From Streptomyces cinnabarinus (GTDB lineage: Bacteria; Actinomycetota; Actinomycetes; Streptomycetales; Streptomycetaceae): DNA of 64,000 bases. Each line of letters opens with the position of its first letter. The stretch's first letter is position 1. Of the stretch, positions 43,901 to 51,392 are shown one piece after another. The translations under genes were made by a program, and so were the position numbers. The stretch covers positions 8,680,001 to 8,744,000 of the forward strand of contig NZ_CP114413.1 in assembly GCF_027270315.1 (NCBI RefSeq). The letters run 5' to 3'. The notes below the pieces were generated by a model. The model saw only the letters and a program-made list of their open reading frames with translations, did no database searches and was not told where the DNA came from.

Positions 43901-44629
43901 TTCGACGGGGCCGGGAGGGTCAGGGCTGGCAGCTGTCAGGATGTGCCGCCGCAGGGTGGTGTACGTGCGGTGCTGCCGAGAGTCGGGCCGGGCGATGGTC
44001 TTGTGGTCGCCGGGCAGCGCCGCCGCGTCGGGGAAGACGCTCTGGGCGGACGTGCTGGAGACGATCCTGTCGCTCTCACCGGCATACACGGAGAAGGGGA
44101 TGGGACAGGTACGGTCGGTGACCTCGGACGCGTTCACGACGTCGCGCAACAGCGCGCGCCGCGTGGATGTGATCTCGTCATTGAGGGGACGCAGTTGGCG
44201 TTCCTGAGGATGGCGCAGCCCGAACACATTGCGCCGCAACGAAAGCACCATCTCCGAACCGTCGTTGGGGCAGGCCAACAGCACGACGCGCCGGATCCTG
44301 GCCAGATCGCGGCCTCTTCCCTCGGCGAGCATCCGGGTCAGGTAGCGCTGCACGATCAGACCACCCTGGCTGTGCGCGACCACCATGAGTCGGGTATACG
44401 CCTCACCTTCGGTGTCGAGGTACTCCTTGAGGCTGTCGGCGGCCACATTGAATGTGGGGAAAGTGCGCGTGGGGTTGAGCCGCCACAGACCTGTCGAATA
44501 GCCGAAGGGCAGAGGGCGGACGAGGCGCAACGCGGTGTCTTCGGCAATGAGCTTCTTCAAGGGTGCCCACATGGCAGGCGATGACCGGATCCCATGCACC
44601 AGGACCAGACCCAGACGTTGCTCACCCAC
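40997..44629 (-). CDS. alpha/beta-hydrolase + P-loop NTPase + TPR-like repeat protein (STAND-like)
   Basis: A 1210-residue three-part protein. (1) Residues 1-~230: alpha/beta-hydrolase with VHG (11-13), the nucleophile elbow AHSQGG (S87), the acid D187 in GESDRI and His 209 in GDHK. (2) Residues ~285-520: NTPase with the P-loop GGSSTGKT (313-320) and a Walker B-like TVLWLNE (~358-364). (3) Residues ~620-1200: many helical pairs of the TPR/Sel1 type (for example SALAAMWHDAGRTALRDAVV). The layout fits STAND sensors: a repeat sensor, a switch NTPase, and here a lipase-like effector. GTG 44629 follows GAGGAGG. A defence or programmed-death role is inferred; it stands alone, with no partner gene next to it. 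Confidence 0.75.
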   Translation of the reverse strand: MGEQRLGLVLVHGIRSSPAMWAPLKKLIAEDTALRLVRPLPFGYSTGLWRLNPTRTFPTFNVAADSLKEYLDTEGEAYTRLMVVAHSQGGLIVQRYLTRMLAEGRGRDLARIRRVVLLACPNDGSEMVLSLRRNVFGLRHPQERQLRPLNDEITSTRRALLRDVVNASEVTDRTCPIPFSVYAGESDRIVSSTSAQSVFPDAAALPGDHKTIARPDSRQHRTYTTLRRHILTAASPDPPGPVEPPPDALPSVPVDAYRTDALALGVHPVIESSAQGKELPPQPPYVTRSHDAVLRVAVEEASAGHSRLAVVVGGSSTGKTRCCFEALRLLDSGWRLWRPPSAKDLVEALSSVSLLPKTVLWLNETQRYLTALPDDVAARALQSLLDDPARGPVLVLGTLWPERLRDLAADENSAAAQLLEDRQIFITDTGFQGAARAVLEEAAARDLRLAEALAASPDEVTQYLAGSRELLMRYHSTPDVQALVNAAVDAARLGYAQDVSAGFLERAGGALLPESYRRTRDEAWRSHWFVGALSEAGKPCRGVPGPLTTLGSAPEKPTEGTQGYRLADYLRQKVGAQRVLDCPPDAWWEATVGSLPSPAGVLALARAAHARARYRVSTALARQALDMDPSLPGHTLLVETLAQAGHAEDAASVAESALDHGEAGPARRLAEQALEAGDTTSALEWLERATQQVGSDATWTDYSQTLLKAGRIDEALAAGERVPDWHVRHIGYDLADAGYPERVLPVARKLAARGHPSLMASEAHRLNAAGHRQEAVAVLEEAGAAGSSLAYEELTFLFEEAGDPRRAEAFGQRAANEHGYGKALKRLSSRRERNGDLRGSAQAMIALGDCPGWEWWYLVAAEEFTQVEEFDRALDAAEKAAAGGHPVGWVLAAVIAKARDDERGMEDALGRAELSEDAETWHALGDFRAEQRDYDKAAEAYRRAVELGDTTAWSALAAMWHDAGRTALRDAVVAEAIAAGHIRRLSQLPDHYADSGDDAAAEALVLRASELNQEGPGIYLARRWHENGRRDEALNLALALSRFGHTQALAEWVKEQWAEKRTEDIIKALTAQDAANALRRRPDNTAYLLASYAEQGSFDSFRHHLSAEHNPATLLHLGRLCEELDLAEAATAAFERAIELGEGRALVELARLRQHQGDSGADPLLLRAVDAGVPNALESLIGHYEATRRRHLAGQVRRYGVSDGAPAAPW

Positions 44630-44774
44630 GGCGACCTCCTCAAACCCCGCTCAGCGGTCATAAGTTAGTCCTTCGCGGAGTGCGACGACTACAAGGTCGG
44701 ACTCTCGGCCGTATCTCCTGCGCCGACCACTCCGGCACCGACCTCAACCATGGCCGCACTCCGCGGTGCCCTCC

Positions 44775-45425
44775 TCAGCCGCGCCGCACGATCAGGCTCT
44801 CCACCCCGTAGGACAACTCGTCGACGCCCTCCTCGGGCTTCGGGTGGTAACGCCCCGCGCAGACTGACAGGTTGACGATGAGGAAGGCGTGCCAGTCCGG
44901 ACCGACGCCGCGTGCGTCGGCGAAGATCTCTCTGCCGTTGAGGAGCCAGACCACGCTGCGTTTGCCGAACGTCACGTGCAGAGTGATCTCGCCTCCGGGG
45001 CGGACCGCGCTGTCGCGGACGTAACTGCTTCTGTGGCGGACGTGGTTGGTGAGTTCCAGTAGGTCTGGGTTGTCCGGGTGGTACTCGAAGACGTCGACCT
45101 CGTTGCCGCCGTCCCGCCAGGTCCAGATCGCCGGCCAGGCACCCAGTCCGACCGGCAGCCGCACCCTGGTTTCCAGCCGGTCGCCGGTTCGGACCATGAA
45201 GGACTCCGCGCTCTCCTCGGTCGTGAGGAGGCCGGTGTCCCACAGCCCGTCGGATCGGCGTGTGGCCCGGAAGGTGCCGTTGTCGAAGTAGGCGGGGTCC
45301 TGGGTGAGGTGGTCGAGCTTGTTGTCGTTCGGGTTGGTGGGGCCTCCGTCCGGATAGGCCCAGGAACGGCCGGCGACCCACTGACGATCGGATGTGAAAT
45401 CCGCGACGAAGACGACATCACTCAC
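44775..45425 (-). CDS. GH16-like (beta-glucanase-type) jelly-roll protein
   Basis: A 216-residue concanavalin-like protein with the GH16 catalytic signature E109-V-D111-V-F-E114 (ExDxxE) in GGNEVDVFEYHPDNP, plus flanking strands (AWPAIWTWRDGG; LTNHVRHRSSYVRDS). It has no signal peptide, unusual for a GH16, so it may act inside the cell or be misplaced by a missed upstream start. GTG 45425 has GGGAG upstream. It is in the same direction as the GntR gene. Confidence 0.75.
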   Translation of the reverse strand: MSDVVFVADFTSDRQWVAGRSWAYPDGGPTNPNDNKLDHLTQDPAYFDNGTFRATRRSDGLWDTGLLTTEESAESFMVRTGDRLETRVRLPVGLGAWPAIWTWRDGGNEVDVFEYHPDNPDLLELTNHVRHRSSYVRDSAVRPGGEITLHVTFGKRSVVWLLNGREIFADARGVGPDWHAFLIVNLSVCAGRYHPKPEEGVDELSYGVESLIVRRG

Positions 45426-45546
45426 GCCCAGGCTCCCTCTTGTCGATCACTTCGCATGTGCTGACGGGTTATCCCCGCGGCTGTGTGCGTCATGCCGAGT
45501 CCTGGGCGGGCGGCGCTTCTTTCATGCGTACGGGTGACGTCGCGCC

Positions 45547-46392
45547 TCAGGTGTTCTGCTGGACCACGCCTCGCGTGGAGAAGGTGACCGGGTCGCCGCT
45601 GGTGAAGTCGCCCGGGGGGATGCCCGGGTGATGGCCTTCCTCCGCCGTGGGCTGCACGTCGTCGGCGCTGAGGGTGAGGCGGGAGACGATGCGGTAGCGG
45701 TCGCCCCGGTAGAGGGAGTGGACGTACTCCACCGCCCGGCCGTGGGTGTCCGTGGTGAGCCGCTCGAACAGCAGCGCCGGGGACAGCTCCGGCACCTGGA
45801 GCAGGTCGGCTTCGGCGCGGGTGACGACCGTGGGTTCTATCGACTGCACCGCTTCGCTGACCTGGACGCCGTGCCGGTCGCGCAGGTGCTCGTACAGGTC
45901 GCCCTGCTTGAGCTCGTCACTGGTCAGGTCGGGAGCGAGATCCTTCCGGACGTGCAGGTGCTCGATGGCCACGGGGGAGCCGTCCACGAGGCGGAGGCGG
46001 GCGACGTAGAGGATCTCGGCGGCGGGGGAGACGCGGAGCTTGCGGCTGATGCGGGCGCCGGCCGCGAGGGTGCTGAACTCCAGCAGTCTGCTGGTCCACA
46101 CCCCGCCGGCCTGCGGCAGGCTGAAGGCGTTGCGCTCGGAGACCAGCTCCTGGGTGATCTTCTCCGCGGCCACGAACATGCCCCGGCCGTGCTCACGGAC
46201 CAGCAGTCCCGCGACGACCAGCTCGTCGACCGCCGCCCGCAGTGTGGGGCGTGACACGCCGAGTTGGGAGCAGAGCGCGCGCTCGGACGGGATGGCGTCC
46301 CCGGGGCGCCGGGCCTCGATGAGTTCGAGGATGGCGTCACGGACCCGCTCACGTTTGAGCATCGCGCCGGAGGCTGCCGCGTCGATCTCCAT
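45547..46392 (-). CDS. GntR/HutC-family regulator (DasR-like)
   Basis: A 281-residue GntR of the HutC subfamily. The winged helix is GDAIPSERALCSQLGVSRPTL (residues ~30-50), followed by the UTRA ligand domain (~105-270). DasR-type proteins sense phosphorylated aminosugars and control N-acetylglucosamine and chitobiose genes. This gene is divergent from a DasABC-like importer and a GH20 enzyme, exactly the dasR-dasABCD layout of Streptomyces. ATG 46392 is used; the frame also allows TTG 46431. Dre-like half-sites (CTGGTCA) lie just upstream. Confidence 0.87.
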   Translation of the reverse strand: MEIDAAASGAMLKRERVRDAILELIEARRPGDAIPSERALCSQLGVSRPTLRAAVDELVVAGLLVREHGRGMFVAAEKITQELVSERNAFSLPQAGGVWTSRLLEFSTLAAGARISRKLRVSPAAEILYVARLRLVDGSPVAIEHLHVRKDLAPDLTSDELKQGDLYEHLRDRHGVQVSEAVQSIEPTVVTRAEADLLQVPELSPALLFERLTTDTHGRAVEYVHSLYRGDRYRIVSRLTLSADDVQPTAEEGHHPGIPPGDFTSGDPVTFSTRGVVQQNT

Positions 46393-46545
46393 ACGGGGCT
46401 CTCGTTCGTCGTCGGGGAGTTCGCTGGTCAACTATAACTGGCCTACTGGTCAGGTTGCAGCCATCCGGGCAGGTCCGGGGCTGTCCAGTGGTTTCCGGCC
46501 GTCCGTCGACCAAAACCCATCTCGGCCAGGGGGGTTGACGGTGTT

Positions 46546-46561
46546 ATTGGTCTATGCCACC
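46546..46561 (+). promoter_or_regulatory. dre-like operator before the sugar importer
   Basis: ATTGGTCTATGCCACC matches the DasR element pattern TGGTCTA-n-ACCA at most positions. Further TGGTCA half-sites are at 46424-46430, 46446-46452 and 46600-46606 in the same divergent region. The local GntR is the obvious binder; a global DasR elsewhere in the genome could also act here. Confidence 0.55.
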
Positions 46562-46650
46562 TTCAACCAGCCACCAACTGGTAAACACCCGGCAGGCGAT
46601 TGGTCAGGTCGGGGTTTCCCATTCGTTCTCAGGCTCCCCAGAGGTGAACC

Positions 46651-47913
46651 GTGAAGCACCGCCCCCTTGCTCTGCTCGGCGTCATGCTGCTGAGCGCCGG
46701 ACTCGTCGCCTGTTCCTCCTCCGACGGCGACCAGAGCGACGGCGGACCGACCGCCCTCGACGTCTGGCTGATGCGGGACAGCGTCTCCGCGGCCTTCCAG
46801 GAGGAGTTCGAGGCCGGGTTCGAGAAGGCGCACCCGGAGATCGACGTCAAGATCCAGATCCAGGAGTGGGAGGGCATCGGCGAGAAGGTCACCGCCGCCC
46901 TGGCCAGCAACGACGCCCCCGACGTCATCGAGGTCGGCAACACCCAGGTCGCCCAGTACGCCCAGAGCGGCGGACTGACCGACTTCACCGACAAGGTCGC
47001 CGACCTCGGCGGCGAGACCTGGCTCAAGGGCCTTGCTGAGCCTGGCGCCTGGGAGGGCAAGCAGTACGGCATCCCGTACTACGCCGCCAACCGCGTCGTC
47101 ATCTACCGCACTGATCTCTTCGAGAAGGCGGGCATCGACGCCGCGCAGATCAAGACACGTGACCAGTGGCTCGCCGCCACCGAGAAGCTCAACAAGGGCG
47201 GCGTGCAGGGTATTTACCTCCCCGGCCAGAACTGGTTCACCCTCGCCGGCTTCATCTGGGACGAGGGCGGTGACCTCGCCGTCCAGCAGGGCAGCGAATG
47301 GGCGGGCGGTCTGGACAGTCCCGAAGCGCTGCGGGCCATGGAGTTCTACCGACGGCTCCAGGCGCTCGGCAAGGGCCCCAAGGACTCCGACGAATCCCGC
47401 CCGTTGCAGGCCGAGGTCGTGGCCAAGGGGCAGATCGCCCAGGTCATCGCCACCCCCGGCGGGGCCAACGTCATCGCGCAGAGCAACCCCGAACTCAAGG
47501 GCAAGCTGGGCTTCTTCCCCATCCCCGGCAAGAGCGCCGACACCCCGGGCGCCGTGTTCACCGGCGGCTCCGACCTGGTCGTGCCCGCCGTCGCCGCGCA
47601 CCAGGACGAGGCGTACACCTTCATCAAGGAACTCACCGGTGACGCCTGGCAGCAGAAGCTCGCCCTGTCGATGAGCTACGTCCCGAACAAGACCAGCCTC
47701 GCCGCCGCCGTCGCCTCCGACCCCGGTGCCGCGGCGATGGCGGTCGGCGCCGCGCAGGGGCACGCCACGCCCAACACGCCCCAGTGGGCCGCGGTCGAGG
47801 CCAAGAACCCCATCAAGGACTACATGACCGCCGTACTCACCGGCCAGGACGCGAAGTCCGAGGCCGCCGAGGCGTCCCAGTCCATCACCAGCACGCTCAA
47901 CAGCGGTTCCTGA
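46651..47913 (+). CDS. ABC sugar-binding lipoprotein (DasA-like)
   Basis: A 420-residue extracellular solute-binding lipoprotein (family 1): lipobox SAGLVACSS (Cys ~22) and SBP fold pieces such as NDAPDVIEVGNTQVAQYAQSGGL and IYLPGQNWFTLAGFIWDEG. That last block is shared with DasA, the chitobiose/GlcNAc-oligomer binding protein, in both sequence and position. GTG 46651 has GAGGTGAACC upstream. First gene of the importer operon, followed 3 bases later by the permease gene. Ligand: aminosugar oligomers by context. Confidence 0.88.
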   Translation: MKHRPLALLGVMLLSAGLVACSSSDGDQSDGGPTALDVWLMRDSVSAAFQEEFEAGFEKAHPEIDVKIQIQEWEGIGEKVTAALASNDAPDVIEVGNTQVAQYAQSGGLTDFTDKVADLGGETWLKGLAEPGAWEGKQYGIPYYAANRVVIYRTDLFEKAGIDAAQIKTRDQWLAATEKLNKGGVQGIYLPGQNWFTLAGFIWDEGGDLAVQQGSEWAGGLDSPEALRAMEFYRRLQALGKGPKDSDESRPLQAEVVAKGQIAQVIATPGGANVIAQSNPELKGKLGFFPIPGKSADTPGAVFTGGSDLVVPAVAAHQDEAYTFIKELTGDAWQQKLALSMSYVPNKTSLAAAVASDPGAAAMAVGAAQGHATPNTPQWAAVEAKNPIKDYMTAVLTGQDAKSEAAEASQSITSTLNSGS

Positions 47914-47916
47914 CTG

Positions 47917-48837
47917 ATGCTCACCAGGTCCTCCCACCAACCGTCCCACAGACGCCCTCTCGGCCCCTACCTGCTGACCGCACCGGCCGTCCTGGGCATG
48001 CTCTACCTCCTGGTCTATCCCTTCGGACGGGCCCTGCTCATCTCCTTGCAGGACTTCCGGCTGCGCGAACTCATCAGAGGCGACGCCGAGTTCGTGGGGC
48101 TGCGCAACTACCGGACCCTGCTGACCGACCCGAGGTTCTGGGACGTCGTCCGCCGCACGTTCCTGTTCATGGCCGTCAACGTCGCCGCCATCATGATCCT
48201 CGCGACGCTGGTCGCCCTGATGATCGAACGACTGGGCGCCATCGGCAGGACCGTGGTCCTCAGCTCACTGGTCCTGGTGTGGGCGGTGCCGGTCGTGGCC
48301 GCCACCACCGTCTTCCAGTGGCTGTTCCACTCACAGTTCGGCATCGTCAACGAAACCCTCACCGACCTCGGCTTCACCTCCTTCGAGAGCTACACCTGGT
48401 TCGCCAACGGCAGCGCCGCGTTCACGATCCTCGTCATCCTCATCGTGTGGCAGTCGGTGCCGTTCGCCGCCATCACCGTCTACTCGGCCCTGACCACCGT
48501 GCCCCAGGAGCTCTACGAATCCGCGCGCCTCGACGGCGCCGGCGCACTGCGGATCTTCCGCTCGGTGACGTTCCCCCTGGTGAGACCGATCTTCATGCTC
48601 GTGGTCTCACTCGAAGTCATCTGGACCTTCAAGGCGTTCGTCCAGATCTGGGTGATGACCCGGGGCGGACCGGGCGACGCCACGACGATCCTGCCGGTCT
48701 ACGCCGTGCAGACCGCCCTCGCCAACCAGCGCTACGACCTCGGATCGGCCGCCTCCATGGTCACCGTCCTGCTCATGAGCGGGGTCCTCGTCCTCTACTT
48801 CCGCCAACTGTTCCGCCAGGAAGGGGAGCACCTGTGA
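47917..48837 (+). CDS. ABC sugar permease 1 (DasB-like)
   Basis: A 306-residue inner-membrane permease with six helices and the EAA loop (ESARLDGAGALRIFRSVTFPLVRP), which contacts the ATPase. Starts ATG 47917, 3 bases after the binding-protein stop. Its stop overlaps the next start (GTGA). No ATPase gene is in the cluster, so a shared MsiK-type ATPase elsewhere is presumably used, as for dasABC. Confidence 0.9.
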   Translation: MLTRSSHQPSHRRPLGPYLLTAPAVLGMLYLLVYPFGRALLISLQDFRLRELIRGDAEFVGLRNYRTLLTDPRFWDVVRRTFLFMAVNVAAIMILATLVALMIERLGAIGRTVVLSSLVLVWAVPVVAATTVFQWLFHSQFGIVNETLTDLGFTSFESYTWFANGSAAFTILVILIVWQSVPFAAITVYSALTTVPQELYESARLDGAGALRIFRSVTFPLVRPIFMLVVSLEVIWTFKAFVQIWVMTRGGPGDATTILPVYAVQTALANQRYDLGSAASMVTVLLMSGVLVLYFRQLFRQEGEHL

Positions 48838-49691
48838 CCACGACCCGCAGGACCGCCGCCCCGCGGCGCCGACTTCGCAGGCTCCCGCTCAACACGGCAG
48901 CCACGCTGACCGTGGTCCTCTGCCTGTTCCCCGTGTACTGGATGGTTGCCACCGCCTTCAAGCCGTCCCGCGACATCCAGTCCTACGAACCCCGCCTGAT
49001 CCCTCGCGAGTGGACCTTCGAGCACTTCCGCACTGCGGTCCAGGCCGACAGCTTCGCCCTGTTCTGGCGCAACAGCATCCTGGTCACCCTCAGCGCCGTC
49101 CTCCTCGCGCTGGTCGTCGCGCTCGGCGCCGCCTATGCCGTGGCCCGGCTGCGCTGGCGCGGCCGCCGCCAGTTCATGCTGGCGGTGTTCATCGCCCAGA
49201 TGGCGCCGTGGGAATCACTGATCATCCCCATCTACATCATCTCTCGCGACACCAACATGCTCGACCGGCTGCCGACGCTCACCCTGATCTACTTCATGAT
49301 CACCCTGCCGTTCACGGTGATCGTCCTGCGCGGCTTCATCGCCGGCATCCCGCCCGAGCTGGAGGAGGCGGCGCAGGTCGACGGCTGCACCCGGGTGGGC
49401 GCCTTCCGCCGGATCGCGTTCCCGCTGCTCGCCCCGGGACTGATGGCCACCTCGCTCTTCGGATTCATCACCGCCTGGAACGAGTTCACCTACGCCAACT
49501 TCCTCATCATCAAGCAGCAGGACAGCCGCACACTGCCGGTCTGGCTCTCCTCCTTCCAGACCACCTTCGGCACGGACTGGGGCGCCACCATGGCCGCCTC
49601 CACCCTCTTCGCACTGCCCGCGCTGATCGTCTTCCTCGCCCTGCAGCGCCATGTGACCTCGGGCCTGACAGCCGGAGGAGTCAAGGGCTAG
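48834..49691 (+). CDS. ABC sugar permease 2 (DasC-like)
   Basis: A 285-residue permease of the MalG type: N-terminal helix (AATLTVVLCLFPVYWMVATAFK) and the EAA motif EEAAQVDGCTRVGAFRRIAFP. Overlaps DasB by GTGA, so translationally coupled. Pairs with the DasB-like permease to form the importer channel. Confidence 0.9.
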   Translation: MTTTRRTAAPRRRLRRLPLNTAATLTVVLCLFPVYWMVATAFKPSRDIQSYEPRLIPREWTFEHFRTAVQADSFALFWRNSILVTLSAVLLALVVALGAAYAVARLRWRGRRQFMLAVFIAQMAPWESLIIPIYIISRDTNMLDRLPTLTLIYFMITLPFTVIVLRGFIAGIPPELEEAAQVDGCTRVGAFRRIAFPLLAPGLMATSLFGFITAWNEFTYANFLIIKQQDSRTLPVWLSSFQTTFGTDWGATMAASTLFALPALIVFLALQRHVTSGLTAGGVKG

Positions 49692-49740
49692 CCGGCCGCC
49701 CCCAGCCCCGCCCATCACTGAACACCGGAGACCAAGCCCC

Positions 49741-51315
49741 GTGGACCTGTCGCACCCCGTACTCCCACGCCCTGATCTCGCCCTCGTTCCCCGCCCCAGC
49801 ACGCTGTCCGCACGCCCCGGCCGGTTCCGGCTCGACGACACCACACGGCTGCGCGTCACCCCCGGCACCGAAGCGGCGGCCGACCTCCTGCGCAGCTGTC
49901 TCGGGCCCGCCACCGGACTGTGCCCGGAGCACGCCGAGGACGGCACCTTCGTCCTCGCCCTCGACCCCGCGCTCACCGGGTTGGCCGAGGAGGGGTACGG
50001 GCTGACTGTCTCCGCCCACCAGGTCCTGCTGCGCGCCGCGCACCCGACCGGGCTGCTGCGCGGCGTCCAGACGATCCGTCAACTCCTGCCCTACGAAGCC
50101 CTGTCGGCGCCGTCGGAGGGCGTCGAGCTGCCCGGGGTGGAGATCACGGACGTGCCCGCACATCCCTGGCGCGGCATGCTGCTCGACGTCGCCCGCCACT
50201 TCCAGCCGGTGTCCTACCTGCGCCGCTTTGTCGACCTCCTCGCCCTGCACAAGCTGAACGTGCTCCAGTTGCACCTCACCGACGACCAGGGCTGGCGGAT
50301 GCCGGTGACCGCCTACCCCCGGCTCACCGAGATCGGCAGCCGGCGGACGCAGTCGATGATCGGCCCCGCGGGCAGCACGCGCTTCGACGGCCGTCCGCAC
50401 GGCGGCTCGTACACCCGCGCCGAACTCACCGGACTGGTCGCCTACGCGGCCGCGCGAGGCGTGACGGTGGTGCCGGAGGTCGGCGTGCCGGGACACGTAC
50501 GGTCCGCGCTCGCCGCCTACCCCGAACTGGGCAACCACCCCGAGCGGCCGCTCGACGTGTGGACCCACTGGGGCGTCTGCGCGAACGTGCTCGGCGTCGG
50601 CGACCACGTCCTGGACTTCTTCCGGACGGTCCTGGACGAGGTGATGGACCTCTTCCCCTCCCCGTACGTCCACATCGGAGGCGACGAAGTCCCCACCCAG
50701 GAATGGGAGGCCAGCCCGGCGGCGATCGCCCGCGCCGCGCGGGAAGGGCTGTCCGGCCCGCGGGAGCTGCACGGCTGGTTCCTCACCCGGATGGCCGACC
50801 ATGTCGTACAGGCCGGCCGTCGCCCGGTCGCCTGGGCCGAGGACGGCAGCACACTGCCCCTGACCTGCACGGTGATGAGCTGGCGCACACCGCGGCATGC
50901 CTGGGCGGCCGCTCGCCGGGGACACGACGTCATCCACACCGACCATCGCTCCACCTACTTCGACTACGCACGTGACCCCGGCCCCATGGAACCCCTCGCC
51001 CAGCCGGGCCACGCCGTCGACCTGCGAACCGTGTACGGCGTGGACCTGGTGCCGCCTTCCGACGAACCCCTGCTCGCCGGGAAGGTCCTGGGCACCCAGG
51101 GGCAGCTGTGGACCGAGTTCGTGCCCACGCCCGAGCACATCGAGTACCTCACCTACCCCCGCCTGTGCGCTCTCGCCGAGCGGGCGTGGGGATCCACCTC
51201 CATCGACGACTGGCCGGACTTCCGGGCCCGGCTGGACGGGCACCGGGCGCGGCTGACCGCGCTCGGCGTTCCGCACGACACCCTCCGGGACCGGGCGGCA
51301 CACGCCCCCGTGTGA
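49741..51315 (+). CDS. beta-N-acetylhexosaminidase, GH20 (DasD-like)
   Basis: A 524-residue GH20 enzyme: an N-terminal alpha/beta domain (RFRLDDTTRLRVTPG... AHPTGLLRGVQTIRQLLP), then the TIM barrel beginning HPWRGMLLDVARHFQPVSYL, with catalytic D315-E316 in VHIGGDEVPTQEWE. No signal peptide, so it probably cleaves imported N-acetylated oligosaccharides in the cytoplasm, consistent with the upstream importer. GTG 49741 has GGAG upstream. DasD is the counterpart in the das locus. Confidence 0.9.
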   Translation: MDLSHPVLPRPDLALVPRPSTLSARPGRFRLDDTTRLRVTPGTEAAADLLRSCLGPATGLCPEHAEDGTFVLALDPALTGLAEEGYGLTVSAHQVLLRAAHPTGLLRGVQTIRQLLPYEALSAPSEGVELPGVEITDVPAHPWRGMLLDVARHFQPVSYLRRFVDLLALHKLNVLQLHLTDDQGWRMPVTAYPRLTEIGSRRTQSMIGPAGSTRFDGRPHGGSYTRAELTGLVAYAAARGVTVVPEVGVPGHVRSALAAYPELGNHPERPLDVWTHWGVCANVLGVGDHVLDFFRTVLDEVMDLFPSPYVHIGGDEVPTQEWEASPAAIARAAREGLSGPRELHGWFLTRMADHVVQAGRRPVAWAEDGSTLPLTCTVMSWRTPRHAWAAARRGHDVIHTDHRSTYFDYARDPGPMEPLAQPGHAVDLRTVYGVDLVPPSDEPLLAGKVLGTQGQLWTEFVPTPEHIEYLTYPRLCALAERAWGSTSIDDWPDFRARLDGHRARLTALGVPHDTLRDRAAHAPV

Positions 51316-51392
51316 AGCCATCACCGCTCCACCCGCACACCCCCCACGATCCCTCCCGCGGCTGGCGGGAGCGAACGAAAGGAAACTGTCGG

